From Acidimicrobiia bacterium (GTDB taxonomy: Bacteria > Actinomycetota > Acidimicrobiia > Acidimicrobiales > Poriferisodalaceae): 56,420 nt of DNA. The notes below the pieces were generated by a model. That model did not search any database, had not been told where the DNA came from, and saw nothing but the letters and a program-made list of their open reading frames with translations. Made by a program: the position numbers and the translations under genes. Numbering within the stretch: the first letter of the stretch is position 1; every line of letters starts with the position of its first letter. The stretch covers positions 1 through 56,420 of the forward strand of contig JAJEBN010000104.1 of NCBI GenBank assembly GCA_022822525.1, written 5' to 3'. Below, one piece after another: positions 1-8,559 of this stretch.

Positions 1-1088
1 TGGAGGTGTCGTCCACGCTCGAGAACGGCAACGGCGTACACCTCGCCCGAACCGACCGCACCCAGCTCAGGTTCAGCTCCGGCAAGATGACCGACACTGT
101 GCGGGTGCTGTGCGGCTCGGACCGCGTGGACGGGCCCGACCACACCGTGACCGTGCGCCTCGGCGAGGTCACCGCGGGGTCCCGCAACAGCGGGCCCACA
201 CACACCCTCGAGCTCGAGACCGGGGCGGGCATCAACCACGAACTGGTCGTGAACTGCGCCGACGCCCACCAGCCCCCCGACCTGTGGGCACACATGACCG
301 TCGCGGGCAGCGGGCCGTGGTACCGGCCCAGCGAGTCGGGCGCAGCCGCTGTGGTGGTGGTGTCGTTGAACGACTCCGCCGACCGCGAGGTCACGATCCC
401 CATCCAGACCGTCCACCACGGCCGCCTGTCGGACGACGACTACAGCGGCGTGCCCGACGAAGTGACCTTCGCGGTGGGCCAGCACACCGCCACCTTCGAG
501 ATATGGGCCACCGACGACGACACCGACGACGACGGCGAATGGCTCGAGATCAAATTCGGCGCGCTGCCCCCAGGCGTCGCCCTCGCCAGCGGGCAGACCT
601 ACCACAGCGCCCCCGACGCCTACTGGGACCGGTCGCGCTACGCCATCGAGATCATCGACGACGACGACACCCCCGTAGCCGCCACCTCAGGCACCACCAA
701 CGCCAGCGTGTCGTTCACCGGCACCGCCCGCAGCGTCGAGCCCGGCGCGGTGCTCACCGTCACCGTCGAGCTGAACCGCCTGCGGCCCTTCGGCGGAACA
801 CGCGTCCAAAAGCAGGTCACCGTGCCCCTCGCCTACTCCTACAGCGGCGGCGCCACCGCCACCGACTGGGGCTCAGGCGTGCGAGGCGCCGACGCGCTGC
901 CCACAACCCTGGTGTTCGAGCCCGGCCAGCGCTACCACAAGTTCCGCCTCGTCGCCGCCGGCTCCCACACCCCCGACAGCCCCAAGACCATCACCGTCAC
1001 CTTCGGCACCCTCCCAGAAGGCGTCACCGCCTACAACGACGACGACCACCACAACACCATCACCATCACCTTCGACGCCGACAGCTAG
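1..1088 (+). CDS. C-terminal part of a Calx-beta-type repeat surface protein (5' end outside window)
   Basis: The reading frame is open from the first base and ends in TAG at 1086-1088, so this is the 3' end of a larger gene. A GTG at position 6 is in frame but has no ribosome binding site and the sequence reads straight through it, so I do not take it as the start. The roughly 360 visible residues hold two or three beta-sandwich repeats of the Calx-beta style seen elsewhere in this window: a DDDY...VTFAVGQ strand block, acidic DDDTDDDGEW loops and a closing IEIIDDDDTP. The protein stops right after a strand (TITITFDADS), with no LPXTG motif, membrane helix or LysM domain. It is probably exported and Ca2+-dependent by family analogy. 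No enzyme signature is seen. Confidence 0.6.
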   Translation, partial: EVSSTLENGNGVHLARTDRTQLRFSSGKMTDTVRVLCGSDRVDGPDHTVTVRLGEVTAGSRNSGPTHTLELETGAGINHELVVNCADAHQPPDLWAHMTVAGSGPWYRPSESGAAAVVVVSLNDSADREVTIPIQTVHHGRLSDDDYSGVPDEVTFAVGQHTATFEIWATDDDTDDDGEWLEIKFGALPPGVALASGQTYHSAPDAYWDRSRYAIEIIDDDDTPVAATSGTTNASVSFTGTARSVEPGAVLTVTVELNRLRPFGGTRVQKQVTVPLAYSYSGGATATDWGSGVRGADALPTTLVFEPGQRYHKFRLVAAGSHTPDSPKTITVTFGTLPEGVTAYNDDDHHNTITITFDADS

Positions 1089-1195
1089 CCGCGGCGACCG
1101 CTGGCGCCTCCGACCACCCTCACAAACCCGGGCCGCACACGAGGAGGACTGCTGGCTGCAGGAGTCTCCGAGGCCCGATGATGCGACGCCGCAGG

Positions 1196-2110
<915 letters not shown>

Positions 2111-2251
2111 AGGTGCTCCGAGACCAGTGGCGTGAGGGCACGGTATTGGATCAGGGCACCGCACCGGTCGCTAGGTGCTGGCGCGCGCGAGACTGCGGGC
2201 CGATCATCAAAGACCATCCACGACATACGTGCTCAGCGAAGGAATAGCGAC

Positions 2252-3130
2252 ATGAAGTTTGGGCTCAGGTATTGCAACACCGGCAAGTTCGCCATGGACA
2301 CAGCGCTTGCGACCGAATTGGTGCAAGCGGGCGAGGCGGCCGGATTCGAGTCGGCATGGACGGTGGAGCACACCGTGATCCCGTCGGGCTACCAGTCGCA
2401 GTACCCCTACAGCCCCGACGGCAAGATGGCCGGCGGCGTCGAAGACCTGCTGCTGCCCGATCCGCTGATGTGGATGGCCTACATGGCGGGCGTCACGTCC
2501 ACCATCAACTTCGGCACCGGCATCCTGATCGTGCCCCAGCACAGCCCGGTGGTGTGCGCCAAGCAGATCGCCACGCTCGACCACATGTCGGGCGGCCGGG
2601 TGCTGCTGGGCATCGGCGTGGGCTGGATGCGCGAGGAGTTCGAGGCCATCGGTGTCGGCGATCACTTCGACGACCGCGGTCCTCGTACCGACGAGTACGT
2701 GGCGGCGATGCGCGAACTGTGGTCGGCCGAGCGGCCCACGTTCCACGGCGAGTTCGTGAACTTCGACGCGGCGTACTGCCGGCCCCAGCCAGTCAACGGC
2801 TCGGTGCCGATCATCGTGGGCGGTGATTCGAAGGTTGCGGCACGGCGGGCAGGGCGGCTCGGCGACGGCTACTTCCCGGCGCGCGGTGCGCCGTGGGACC
2901 TGATCGACCTGGCTCGCCAGACGGCCGCCGAGCACGGCCGCGACCCCGACGCGCTCGAGATCACGGTTCAGTTGCCAGCCGACCTCGACGAGATACCCGA
3001 GCTGGCCCGCCGCGGCGTCAGCCGGATCGCCGTGCCCGTGTCACCGATGGCCGGGCTGCAGACCGTCATCTCCACGCCAGACGACGCCAGCGGTTGGGCC
3101 GAGACCACCGAGCGATTCGCCGACCTCTAG
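2252..3130 (+). CDS. LLM-class F420-dependent oxidoreductase
   Basis: A 292-residue luciferase-like TIM-barrel flavin/F420 oxidoreductase. Recognisable blocks are the N-terminal MKFGLRYCNTGKF strand, ESAWTVEHTVIP (residues 33-44), FGTGILIVPQHSPV followed by KQIATLDHMSGGRVLLGIGVGWMREEF (about 103-130), and VPIIVGGDSKVAARRAGRLGDGYF. This is the typical TIGR03619-like actinobacterial arrangement. Such enzymes usually bind F420 rather than FMN; the substrate cannot be read from the sequence. ATG at 2252 is preceded by GAAGGA at 2238-2243, and the open frame upstream has no family-like sequence. It lies divergent to menB, with 141 bp between the two start codons. The next gene is convergent. Confidence 0.85.
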   Translation: MKFGLRYCNTGKFAMDTALATELVQAGEAAGFESAWTVEHTVIPSGYQSQYPYSPDGKMAGGVEDLLLPDPLMWMAYMAGVTSTINFGTGILIVPQHSPVVCAKQIATLDHMSGGRVLLGIGVGWMREEFEAIGVGDHFDDRGPRTDEYVAAMRELWSAERPTFHGEFVNFDAAYCRPQPVNGSVPIIVGGDSKVAARRAGRLGDGYFPARGAPWDLIDLARQTAAEHGRDPDALEITVQLPADLDEIPELARRGVSRIAVPVSPMAGLQTVISTPDDASGWAETTERFADL

Positions 3131-3236
3131 CCGCACATCTGATCCCGCCGGACGCGACAAAGCGGACCCAGAAGATCCACTTGAGCCGTGCACCCAGGTC
3201 CGCCTTGTTCGCGCCAGCGTAGACGCGATGGGTTCG

Positions 3237-4505
3237 CTAGCAGAAACGGAATTCGACGAGATCGTCGCGGGCGTACTGGTCGGGCAGGGCGATTTCCCAG
3301 ACCAGGTAGGCCTCCATGGCAGCGCGTGCAACGTCGGCATCTTCGGGGTCGTAGGGCAGCGGCGGCTGGCGTGAGCGGATCGCAGCGGCGGTCTCGTCGC
3401 TGGAGTCGCTGACGAGCTGGGCATCGTCGAGCCAGCCCGGCTCCAGCACACAGGCATCCCAACCCATCTGGATGAGCCACGACGCTGTCATGGTGGCGCC
3501 GATGCCGTCGCCGTCGGCGAGCACGACCCGCGCCCCTCGGGTTGCCAGGTACTCGTCGGTGGCCTGCACCAACTGGCCGCCAGGAGCACCGGTCGCGCCC
3601 GGCAGGTGCCCGGCGGCGAATTCCTCGGGCGTGCGCACGTCCATGAAGTAGGTGGTGCGGTGAGCGTCAGCGAGCCAGTCGTCGAGCTGGGCACGGTCGA
3701 TCGTGCGAACAGCGCAGCGCTCTGCCACCTCCTGCGCAGCCGCAGCGGCCTGGGCCCGACCGGTCTCAGTCGGCTCGGGGGCCAGCTCGTCGCGGCCGTG
3801 TTCCAGCTCGAGGCCGGCCAGCTCCCAGCCCATCGTGCCGTCCTTCAGCGCATACACGGCATTGGGCAAGCCGGCCGAGCGCAGCGACTGCGCGCCCATG
3901 ATGCTGCGGGTGCGCCCGGCGCAGTTGACGACCACCGTGGTGCGGTCGTCGACGAGGTCGCCGACGCGGCGTACCAGCTCGCCGCCGGGGCACGACCGGC
4001 CGGTCGGGATGCTCATGCGGTTGAACTCGCGGCGGGTGCGCGAATCCACCACCACCAGGTCGCGGCCGTCGGCCAGCCAGCCGGCCAGCTCGGTCGCCGT
4101 CACGTGCGGCGTGCCGAAATGCTCCTCCACCAGCTCGCCGAACAGCTTGGACGGCACGTTGATGCCCGAGTACAGCTCGCCGCCCGGAGCCGCCCACGCA
4201 TCGATGCCGCCGTCGAGCACCGCCGCGTCGCTGTAACCCAGCACCGTGAGCTCCAAGGCAACGGCTGCGGCCTCTCCCCCGCCGTCGTCGCACACCACCA
4301 CCGGCGTGCCCAGCCGGGGGATGCGTGACGCAACCTCGAGCCCCACATGGCTCAGCGGCAGGTTCGCGGCATACAGCAGGTGCCGCTGTGTGAAAGCCGT
4401 GGGCTCGCGAGCGTCCACCAGCGCCAGCTCGGCGCTGTCACCGCGCAGCAGTCCGCGGTGCCGCTCCATCAGCTCTGCCGCCGAAATGGCCCGCACATCG
4501 GCCAT
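3237..4505 (-). CDS. Multidomain rhodanese-related sulfurtransferase
   Basis: A 422-residue protein of three consecutive rhodanese-homology domains. Domain 1 (about 5-115) has a catalytic-type cysteine in VVVCDDGGG (Cys72). Domain 2 (about 135-245) has the classic loop NCAGRTRS (Cys195, CxGRTR). Domain 3 (about 272-370) keeps the DVRTPEEFAAGHLPGA entry motif but reads VVLADGDGIGAT where the cysteine should be, so it looks inactive. It probably moves sulfane sulfur between persulfides. It is transcribed 6 bp behind the cysteine-dioxygenase-like gene and has no clear ribosome binding site of its own, which suggests translational coupling. The start is ATG 4505; a GTG directly in front (4508) is equally possible. 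The partnership suggests cysteine/sulfane-sulfur breakdown. Confidence 0.85.
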   Translation of the reverse strand: MADVRAISAAELMERHRGLLRGDSAELALVDAREPTAFTQRHLLYAANLPLSHVGLEVASRIPRLGTPVVVCDDGGGEAAAVALELTVLGYSDAAVLDGGIDAWAAPGGELYSGINVPSKLFGELVEEHFGTPHVTATELAGWLADGRDLVVVDSRTRREFNRMSIPTGRSCPGGELVRRVGDLVDDRTTVVVNCAGRTRSIMGAQSLRSAGLPNAVYALKDGTMGWELAGLELEHGRDELAPEPTETGRAQAAAAAQEVAERCAVRTIDRAQLDDWLADAHRTTYFMDVRTPEEFAAGHLPGATGAPGGQLVQATDEYLATRGARVVLADGDGIGATMTASWLIQMGWDACVLEPGWLDDAQLVSDSSDETAAAIRSRQPPLPYDPEDADVARAAMEAYLVWEIALPDQYARDDLVEFRFC

Positions 4506-4511
4506 CACGGC

Positions 4512-5144
4512 TCAGGCAGCGGCCGTCGCCCGATGGCCCGGGCGGGCCTCGATGACGCTGCTCGTGTCTGCGAAGACCCGCCACTCGCCTTCGTCGGCAT
4601 TCCAGTATCGGCGGCCGGTCATGTTCTCCATGGCCAGGCCGTAGCAGTGGAAGTTGGTCGAGGCGCCCTCGATGTGAATCGAGTGCACGTCGTGGCCCAG
4701 CATCGCGACGCCGGTGCCGCGCTCGACCACCTCCTCGCGCTCGACGTGGGGCTCGCCCTCGCCGGCACAGCAGTCGTAGAAGCGGTTGAGCTCCTGGCCG
4801 CGCATGCCCACGATGACCGCCCAGGTGAGGTGCTCATGAGGCGGGGCCGATGTGCCCTCAGCGACGCTCTGGACGTACAGCGCCAGCGCGCCGTCGTCGC
4901 TCTGGGCGAGCCGGTAGCTGAACGAGCCGCGCTCGCCGTCGGGCGGCGGGAAATCCTCGTTCGGGAAGAGGTGCTCGTGGGTGGCCAGATCCAGCAGCCG
5001 CTCCTTGATGCGGGCGATGCCGGCCCGGTCGATGCCCCCGTGCTCGCGGCCGTGCGCGTCGATCTTGGCGATGTCGTCCATTGCGTCCGCCACCACCGCC
5101 GCCCGTGCTGCCGCTCGGCTGTCGGCCTCATCCGATGCGCTCAT
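4512..5144 (-). CDS. Cysteine dioxygenase-like cupin protein
   Basis: A 210-residue cupin resembling the cysteine/thiol dioxygenase family, which oxidises a thiol to a sulfinic acid with non-haem iron. The three-histidine iron site is visible: PPHEHLTW (His103, His105), and a third histidine in the GHDVHSIH block (151-157), probably His154 or His157. GQELNRFYD sits between them in the position of the second cupin strand. The substrate (cysteine, 3-mercaptopropionate or another thiol) cannot be decided from sequence alone. ATG 5144 follows GGGGGAG; the frame stays open further upstream but only as an artefact inside glnT. It is the first gene of a two-gene unit with the rhodanese and lies 98 bp downstream of glnT on the same strand. 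Confidence 0.8.
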   Translation of the reverse strand: MSASDEADSRAAARAAVVADAMDDIAKIDAHGREHGGIDRAGIARIKERLLDLATHEHLFPNEDFPPPDGERGSFSYRLAQSDDGALALYVQSVAEGTSAPPHEHLTWAVIVGMRGQELNRFYDCCAGEGEPHVEREEVVERGTGVAMLGHDVHSIHIEGASTNFHCYGLAMENMTGRRYWNADEGEWRVFADTSSVIEARPGHRATAAA

Positions 5145-5242
5145 GCCGTACTCCCCCGGTTCAGCCCTGATGCGCATCGTAGGCAACGCGAGCGCGGCCG
5201 TCGTGCTGGCCTGAAGGGACCCTCGGGCCGCGCTCGGGGCGC

Positions 5243-6622
5243 TCAGAACAGGGTGAGGTACTGGTCGACCTCGCCGGCGGTGACGACGCTGTGGTGGGCC
5301 AGGAACTCTGCCTTCTTGGTCTGTGCGAAGTAGTCGCGGTAGGGGCCCTCGGCGGTGTCGCCCAGCCCTGCGGCGAGCACCTCGCATCCCTCGAGCTCCT
5401 CGGCGGCATGCAGCAGGGTGGGCGGCAGCACGGCGATCCCCTTTCTGGCCACCTCTTCGGCAGACATCGCGTGCAGGTTGTCCATGTTGGGCTCGCCCGG
5501 ATCGATGCCGTTGTCGATGCCGTCGAGCCCGCAGGCCAGGTACGCGGCGAACATCAGGTAGGGGTTGGCGGCCCCGTCGCCGAGGCGGATCTCGATCCGG
5601 TCGGGCTCGGGGATGCGGATCATCTGGGTGCGGTTGTTGCCGCCATAGGCCGCATACGCCGGCGCCCACGTGGCCCCCGAGGTAGGCGCGCCCACCCCCA
5701 TGCGCTTGTAGGAGTTCACGATCGGGCACACCACCGCCACCAGCGAGCGGGCATGGCGCAGCAGCCCGCCCACGAACTGGTAGGCGAGCTCGCTCAGGCC
5801 CAGGCCCTTGGTGTCAGGCCCGCCGGCAGTGCCGCCGATGAACAGCGGATCGTCGGTGTCGGCGGTCCACAGGCTCAAATGCGTGTGCAGGCCGTTGCCG
5901 GTCTTGTCGGCAAACGGCTTGGGCATGAAGGTGGCGTAGCGGCCGTCGCGCTGGGCCAGCGTGTGCACCATCAGCCGGAACAGGATCAGCCGGTCGGCAG
6001 TGGTCAGGGCGTCTGAGTACAGCCAGTTCTGCTCGTACTGGCCGTTGGCGTCCTCGTGGTCGTTGGCGTAGTTGCCCCAGCCCATGGCATCGAGGTTCTT
6101 CGACACCGCTTCGAGGTGCGGCAGCATCCGGGTGAGGCCCCGGGCGTCATAGCAGGGCAGGGTCAGGTTGTCGCGCTCGTCGGCCACGGCCAGCGAGCCG
6201 TCCTCGTTGCGCACCACCAGCGAGTACTCGGCCTCCACGCCGCACTTGAGCACCAGGTTGCGCTCGGCCGCAGCCTCCAGCGCCCGACGCAGGATCACCC
6301 GCGGCGCATAGGGCCACAGCTCGCCCTCCACGGTGGGGTCGCACTGCATGGCAGCCACGTTCGGCTGCCACGGCAGTTGCGTGTACGACGCCGGGTCGGG
6401 CAGGGCCAGGATGTCGGGACTGGAGGGGTCCTGGCCCATCGGGCCGGCGGCGAATCCGGCGAATCCGGCCCCGTCGCTCAACAAGCCCTCCAGCGCGCTG
6501 ACCGGCACCAGCTTGGCGCACGGCTTTCCGTGCATCTCCACGAACATGGCGTAGATGAACTCCACGCCGTCGGCCTCGGTCTTGGCTCGGATTTCTTCGA
6601 GTGCGTCGATCGCGCTGCTCAT
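5243..6622 (-). CDS. glnT: Type III-like glutamine synthetase GlnT / gamma-glutamylmethylamide synthetase family
   Basis: A 459-residue member of the glutamine synthetase superfamily, ligating glutamate to ammonia or a small amine with ATP. Hallmarks are GVEAEYSLV (substrate/metal glutamates), NGLHTHLSLW, NSYKRMGVG...GATWAPAYAAYGGNNRTQMIRIP (nucleotide and glutamate site) and RIEIRLGDGAANPYLMFAAYLACGLDGI. The short, non-adenylylated architecture and the partner genes point to the GlnT/GmaS branch rather than housekeeping GlnA. ATG 6622 lies after a G-rich stretch. The gene diverges from glxBCD across a 183-bp shared control region. In methylotrophs this gene set builds gamma-glutamylmethylamide and then N-methylglutamate; in rhizobia the same set is called glnT-glxBCD and its role is unsettled. 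Confidence 0.85.
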   Translation of the reverse strand: MSSAIDALEEIRAKTEADGVEFIYAMFVEMHGKPCAKLVPVSALEGLLSDGAGFAGFAAGPMGQDPSSPDILALPDPASYTQLPWQPNVAAMQCDPTVEGELWPYAPRVILRRALEAAAERNLVLKCGVEAEYSLVVRNEDGSLAVADERDNLTLPCYDARGLTRMLPHLEAVSKNLDAMGWGNYANDHEDANGQYEQNWLYSDALTTADRLILFRLMVHTLAQRDGRYATFMPKPFADKTGNGLHTHLSLWTADTDDPLFIGGTAGGPDTKGLGLSELAYQFVGGLLRHARSLVAVVCPIVNSYKRMGVGAPTSGATWAPAYAAYGGNNRTQMIRIPEPDRIEIRLGDGAANPYLMFAAYLACGLDGIDNGIDPGEPNMDNLHAMSAEEVARKGIAVLPPTLLHAAEELEGCEVLAAGLGDTAEGPYRDYFAQTKKAEFLAHHSVVTAGEVDQYLTLF

Positions 6623-6805
6623 GATTCGCCCCCCGGCGTGTTCGGATCGAGGCCGTCAGATCGTCGGCCATGCCCCCGCGCGCACAGTAGTCAACGAAAC
6701 CAAACAGCCTGAATGGACCCCGCAGGCATCTGGCCACAGGAGGCGAAGCGCTACGGTGCGGGAGGCCCGACGGACAGACGCGGATCGTGGGGCTGGGGGT
6801 GCGCC

Positions 6806-7705
6806 ATGTGCGGGATTGTGGGCCTGTTCTGCAAGACCGAGACGCACCGGCACGAACTGGGACGGTTGACGGAGGTCATGCTCGCCGAGATGGGCGACCG
6901 CGGCCCCGACAGTGCCGGGTTTGCCGTGTATGACGCCGGCGTCCCAGGCCACACACGCATCACCGTGCTGGCCGAGGGGCGCGAGGTGGATTGGGGGCCG
7001 GTGGCCGCAGCCCTCGAGGGGACCTTGGGCGCAGAGGTGACCGTCGCGGCGGTGCACGACCATGCGGTGTTCTCCACCGACGGGGACGGCCGGATCGCCC
7101 GCCAGTGGATCATCGACAACGTGGCGGGCGCGACCGTGCTGGCCCAGGGCAACAAGATCGAGATGTTCAAGGCCGTGGGCTACCCGGACCTCGTCGCCGA
7201 GCGCTACGACCTGGCATCGCGCACCGGCACCCATGCGTTGGCGCACACCCGCATGGCCACCGAATCCGCGGTCACCACCAACGGCTCTCACCCGTTCTCC
7301 ACCGGCTCGGACACGTGCCTGGTGCACAACGGCTCGCTGTCGAACCACAACCGGCTGCGCCGCCAGCTCGAAGACCAGGGCGAGTCGTTCCAGACCGAGA
7401 ACGACTCCGAGGTCGCCGCCGGCTACCTGGCCTGGCGGATGCGCTCGGGCGACTCCATCTCGGAAGCCTTGGAAGGCGCGCTCGGCGACCTCGACGGCTT
7501 CTACACCTTCGCCATCGGCGTCGCCGACGGGTTCGCCATCCTGCGCGACCCCATCGCCTGCAAGCCAGCGGTGGTGGCCGAGACCGACGACTGGGTCGCC
7601 ATGTCGTCTGAGTACCGCGCCATCGCCCGCCTGCCCGGTGCACTCGACGCCGAGGTCTGGGAACCCGAGCCGGCCCGCATCTACACCTGGAGCCTGGCCG
7701 CGTGA
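6806..7705 (+). CDS. glxB: Class II glutamine amidotransferase subunit (GlxB/MgsA-like)
   Basis: A 299-residue Ntn-type glutaminase. Removal of Met1 exposes the nucleophile Cys2 in MCGIVGLF. Other class II motifs are DRGPDSAGF, AHTRMATESAV (the arginine that holds the glutamine carboxylate), PFSTGSDTCLVHNGSLSNH and ENDSEVAAGYL. By homology to N-methylglutamate synthase subunit A and GlxB, it releases or transfers the amine from a gamma-glutamyl donor to the FMN subunit encoded by the third gene. The start is fixed by the need for Cys at position 2 (ATG 6806-6808); the frame is open 31 codons further upstream but without family sequence. First gene of a tight three-gene operon. Confidence 0.88.
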   Translation: MCGIVGLFCKTETHRHELGRLTEVMLAEMGDRGPDSAGFAVYDAGVPGHTRITVLAEGREVDWGPVAAALEGTLGAEVTVAAVHDHAVFSTDGDGRIARQWIIDNVAGATVLAQGNKIEMFKAVGYPDLVAERYDLASRTGTHALAHTRMATESAVTTNGSHPFSTGSDTCLVHNGSLSNHNRLRRQLEDQGESFQTENDSEVAAGYLAWRMRSGDSISEALEGALGDLDGFYTFAIGVADGFAILRDPIACKPAVVAETDDWVAMSSEYRAIARLPGALDAEVWEPEPARIYTWSLAA

Positions 7706-7732
7706 GGGGCCGCGCGAAGTGAGCGAGCCAGC

Positions 7733-8551
7733 ATGAGCATGTCGGGCCGCATCTTCGACCTCGCCGAAGTGAGCGGGCGCGAACTCAATCAGGCGCTTCA
7801 CGATGCCGCTGGAGGCGAGTCGTTCGAGGTGGTCAACCCGCGTGGCGCCCACGCGGTGGCCTGCGGGATCACTGCCGACATCGACGTGGTGGTACGCGGC
7901 TCGGTGGGCTACTACTGCGCCGGCATGCATCAGCAGGGCAGGGTGCGGGTGGAAGGCAATGCCAGCACCGGCCTCGCCGAGAACATCATGTCGGGCGAGG
8001 TGTACATCACCGGCAACGCCACCATGTCAGCCGGCGCCACCGGCTGCGGCGGCCTGCTGGTGGTGGGCGGCAACTCGGGTGCCCGCTGCGGCATCTCCAT
8101 GAAGGGCGTCGACATCGTGGTGGGCGGCAACGTGGGCCACATGAGCGCGTTCATGGCCCAGGCGGGGAACCTGGTGGTGTGCGGCGACGCCGCGGCCGAC
8201 TTGGGCGACTCGATCTACGAGGCACAGATCTTCGTGCGGGGCGATGTCGAATCGCTGGGTGCCGACTGCGTCGAGAAGGAGATGCGCCGCGAACACCTCG
8301 ACACCGTGAGCAGGCTGCTCGGCGCAGCCGGCCCGATAGCCCGCGGCGTATTCGCCGAGGACTTCCGCCGGTACGGCTCGGCCCGCCGCTTCTACAACTT
8401 CACGATCGACGACGTGGACGCGCTGGCGGCCGAGGCGCGAGCCGAGCGGTGGAACGCGTCGTCTGGAGGCGTGTACGGCGCCGAGGCCGTAGCGGAAGCC
8501 CAGCGCGAGCGGCGCGCCGAACTGGCCGAGTTCCTGGACGACGAGCAGTAG
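7733..8551 (+). CDS. glxC: GXGXG-domain glutamate synthase-like subunit (GlxC/MgsB-like)
   Basis: A 272-residue protein built around a right-handed beta-helix of the glutamate-synthase alpha-subunit C-terminal type (GXGXG). Turns rich in glycine are regularly spaced: RGSVGYYCAGMHQQGRVRVEG, GEVYITGNATMSAGATGCGG, LLVVGGNSGARCGISMKG, DIVVGGNVGHMSAFMAQAG and LVVCGDAAADLGDS. In glutamate synthase this domain is structural and bridges the amidotransferase and FMN sites; here it is a free subunit, as in MgsB/GlxC. The C-terminal quarter is charged and helical. Starts are ATG 7733 or ATG 7739; I cannot separate them by ribosome binding site. It follows glxB by 27 bp and is followed after 8 bp by glxD. 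Confidence 0.85.
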   Translation: MSMSGRIFDLAEVSGRELNQALHDAAGGESFEVVNPRGAHAVACGITADIDVVVRGSVGYYCAGMHQQGRVRVEGNASTGLAENIMSGEVYITGNATMSAGATGCGGLLVVGGNSGARCGISMKGVDIVVGGNVGHMSAFMAQAGNLVVCGDAAADLGDSIYEAQIFVRGDVESLGADCVEKEMRREHLDTVSRLLGAAGPIARGVFAEDFRRYGSARRFYNFTIDDVDALAAEARAERWNASSGGVYGAEAVAEAQRERRAELAEFLDDEQ

Positions 8552-8559
8552 GGCGGCGG

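Noticed and set aside
6623..6805. Riboswitch or nitrogen-control site between glnT and glxB
   Set aside because: I found no glutamine-, glycine- or GlnR-type consensus that I could defend in the 183-bp region.
8179..8559. N-terminal extension of GlxD overlapping glxC
   Set aside because: The upstream frame lies within glxC and reads as arginine-rich shadow sequence unlike any GlxD protein.
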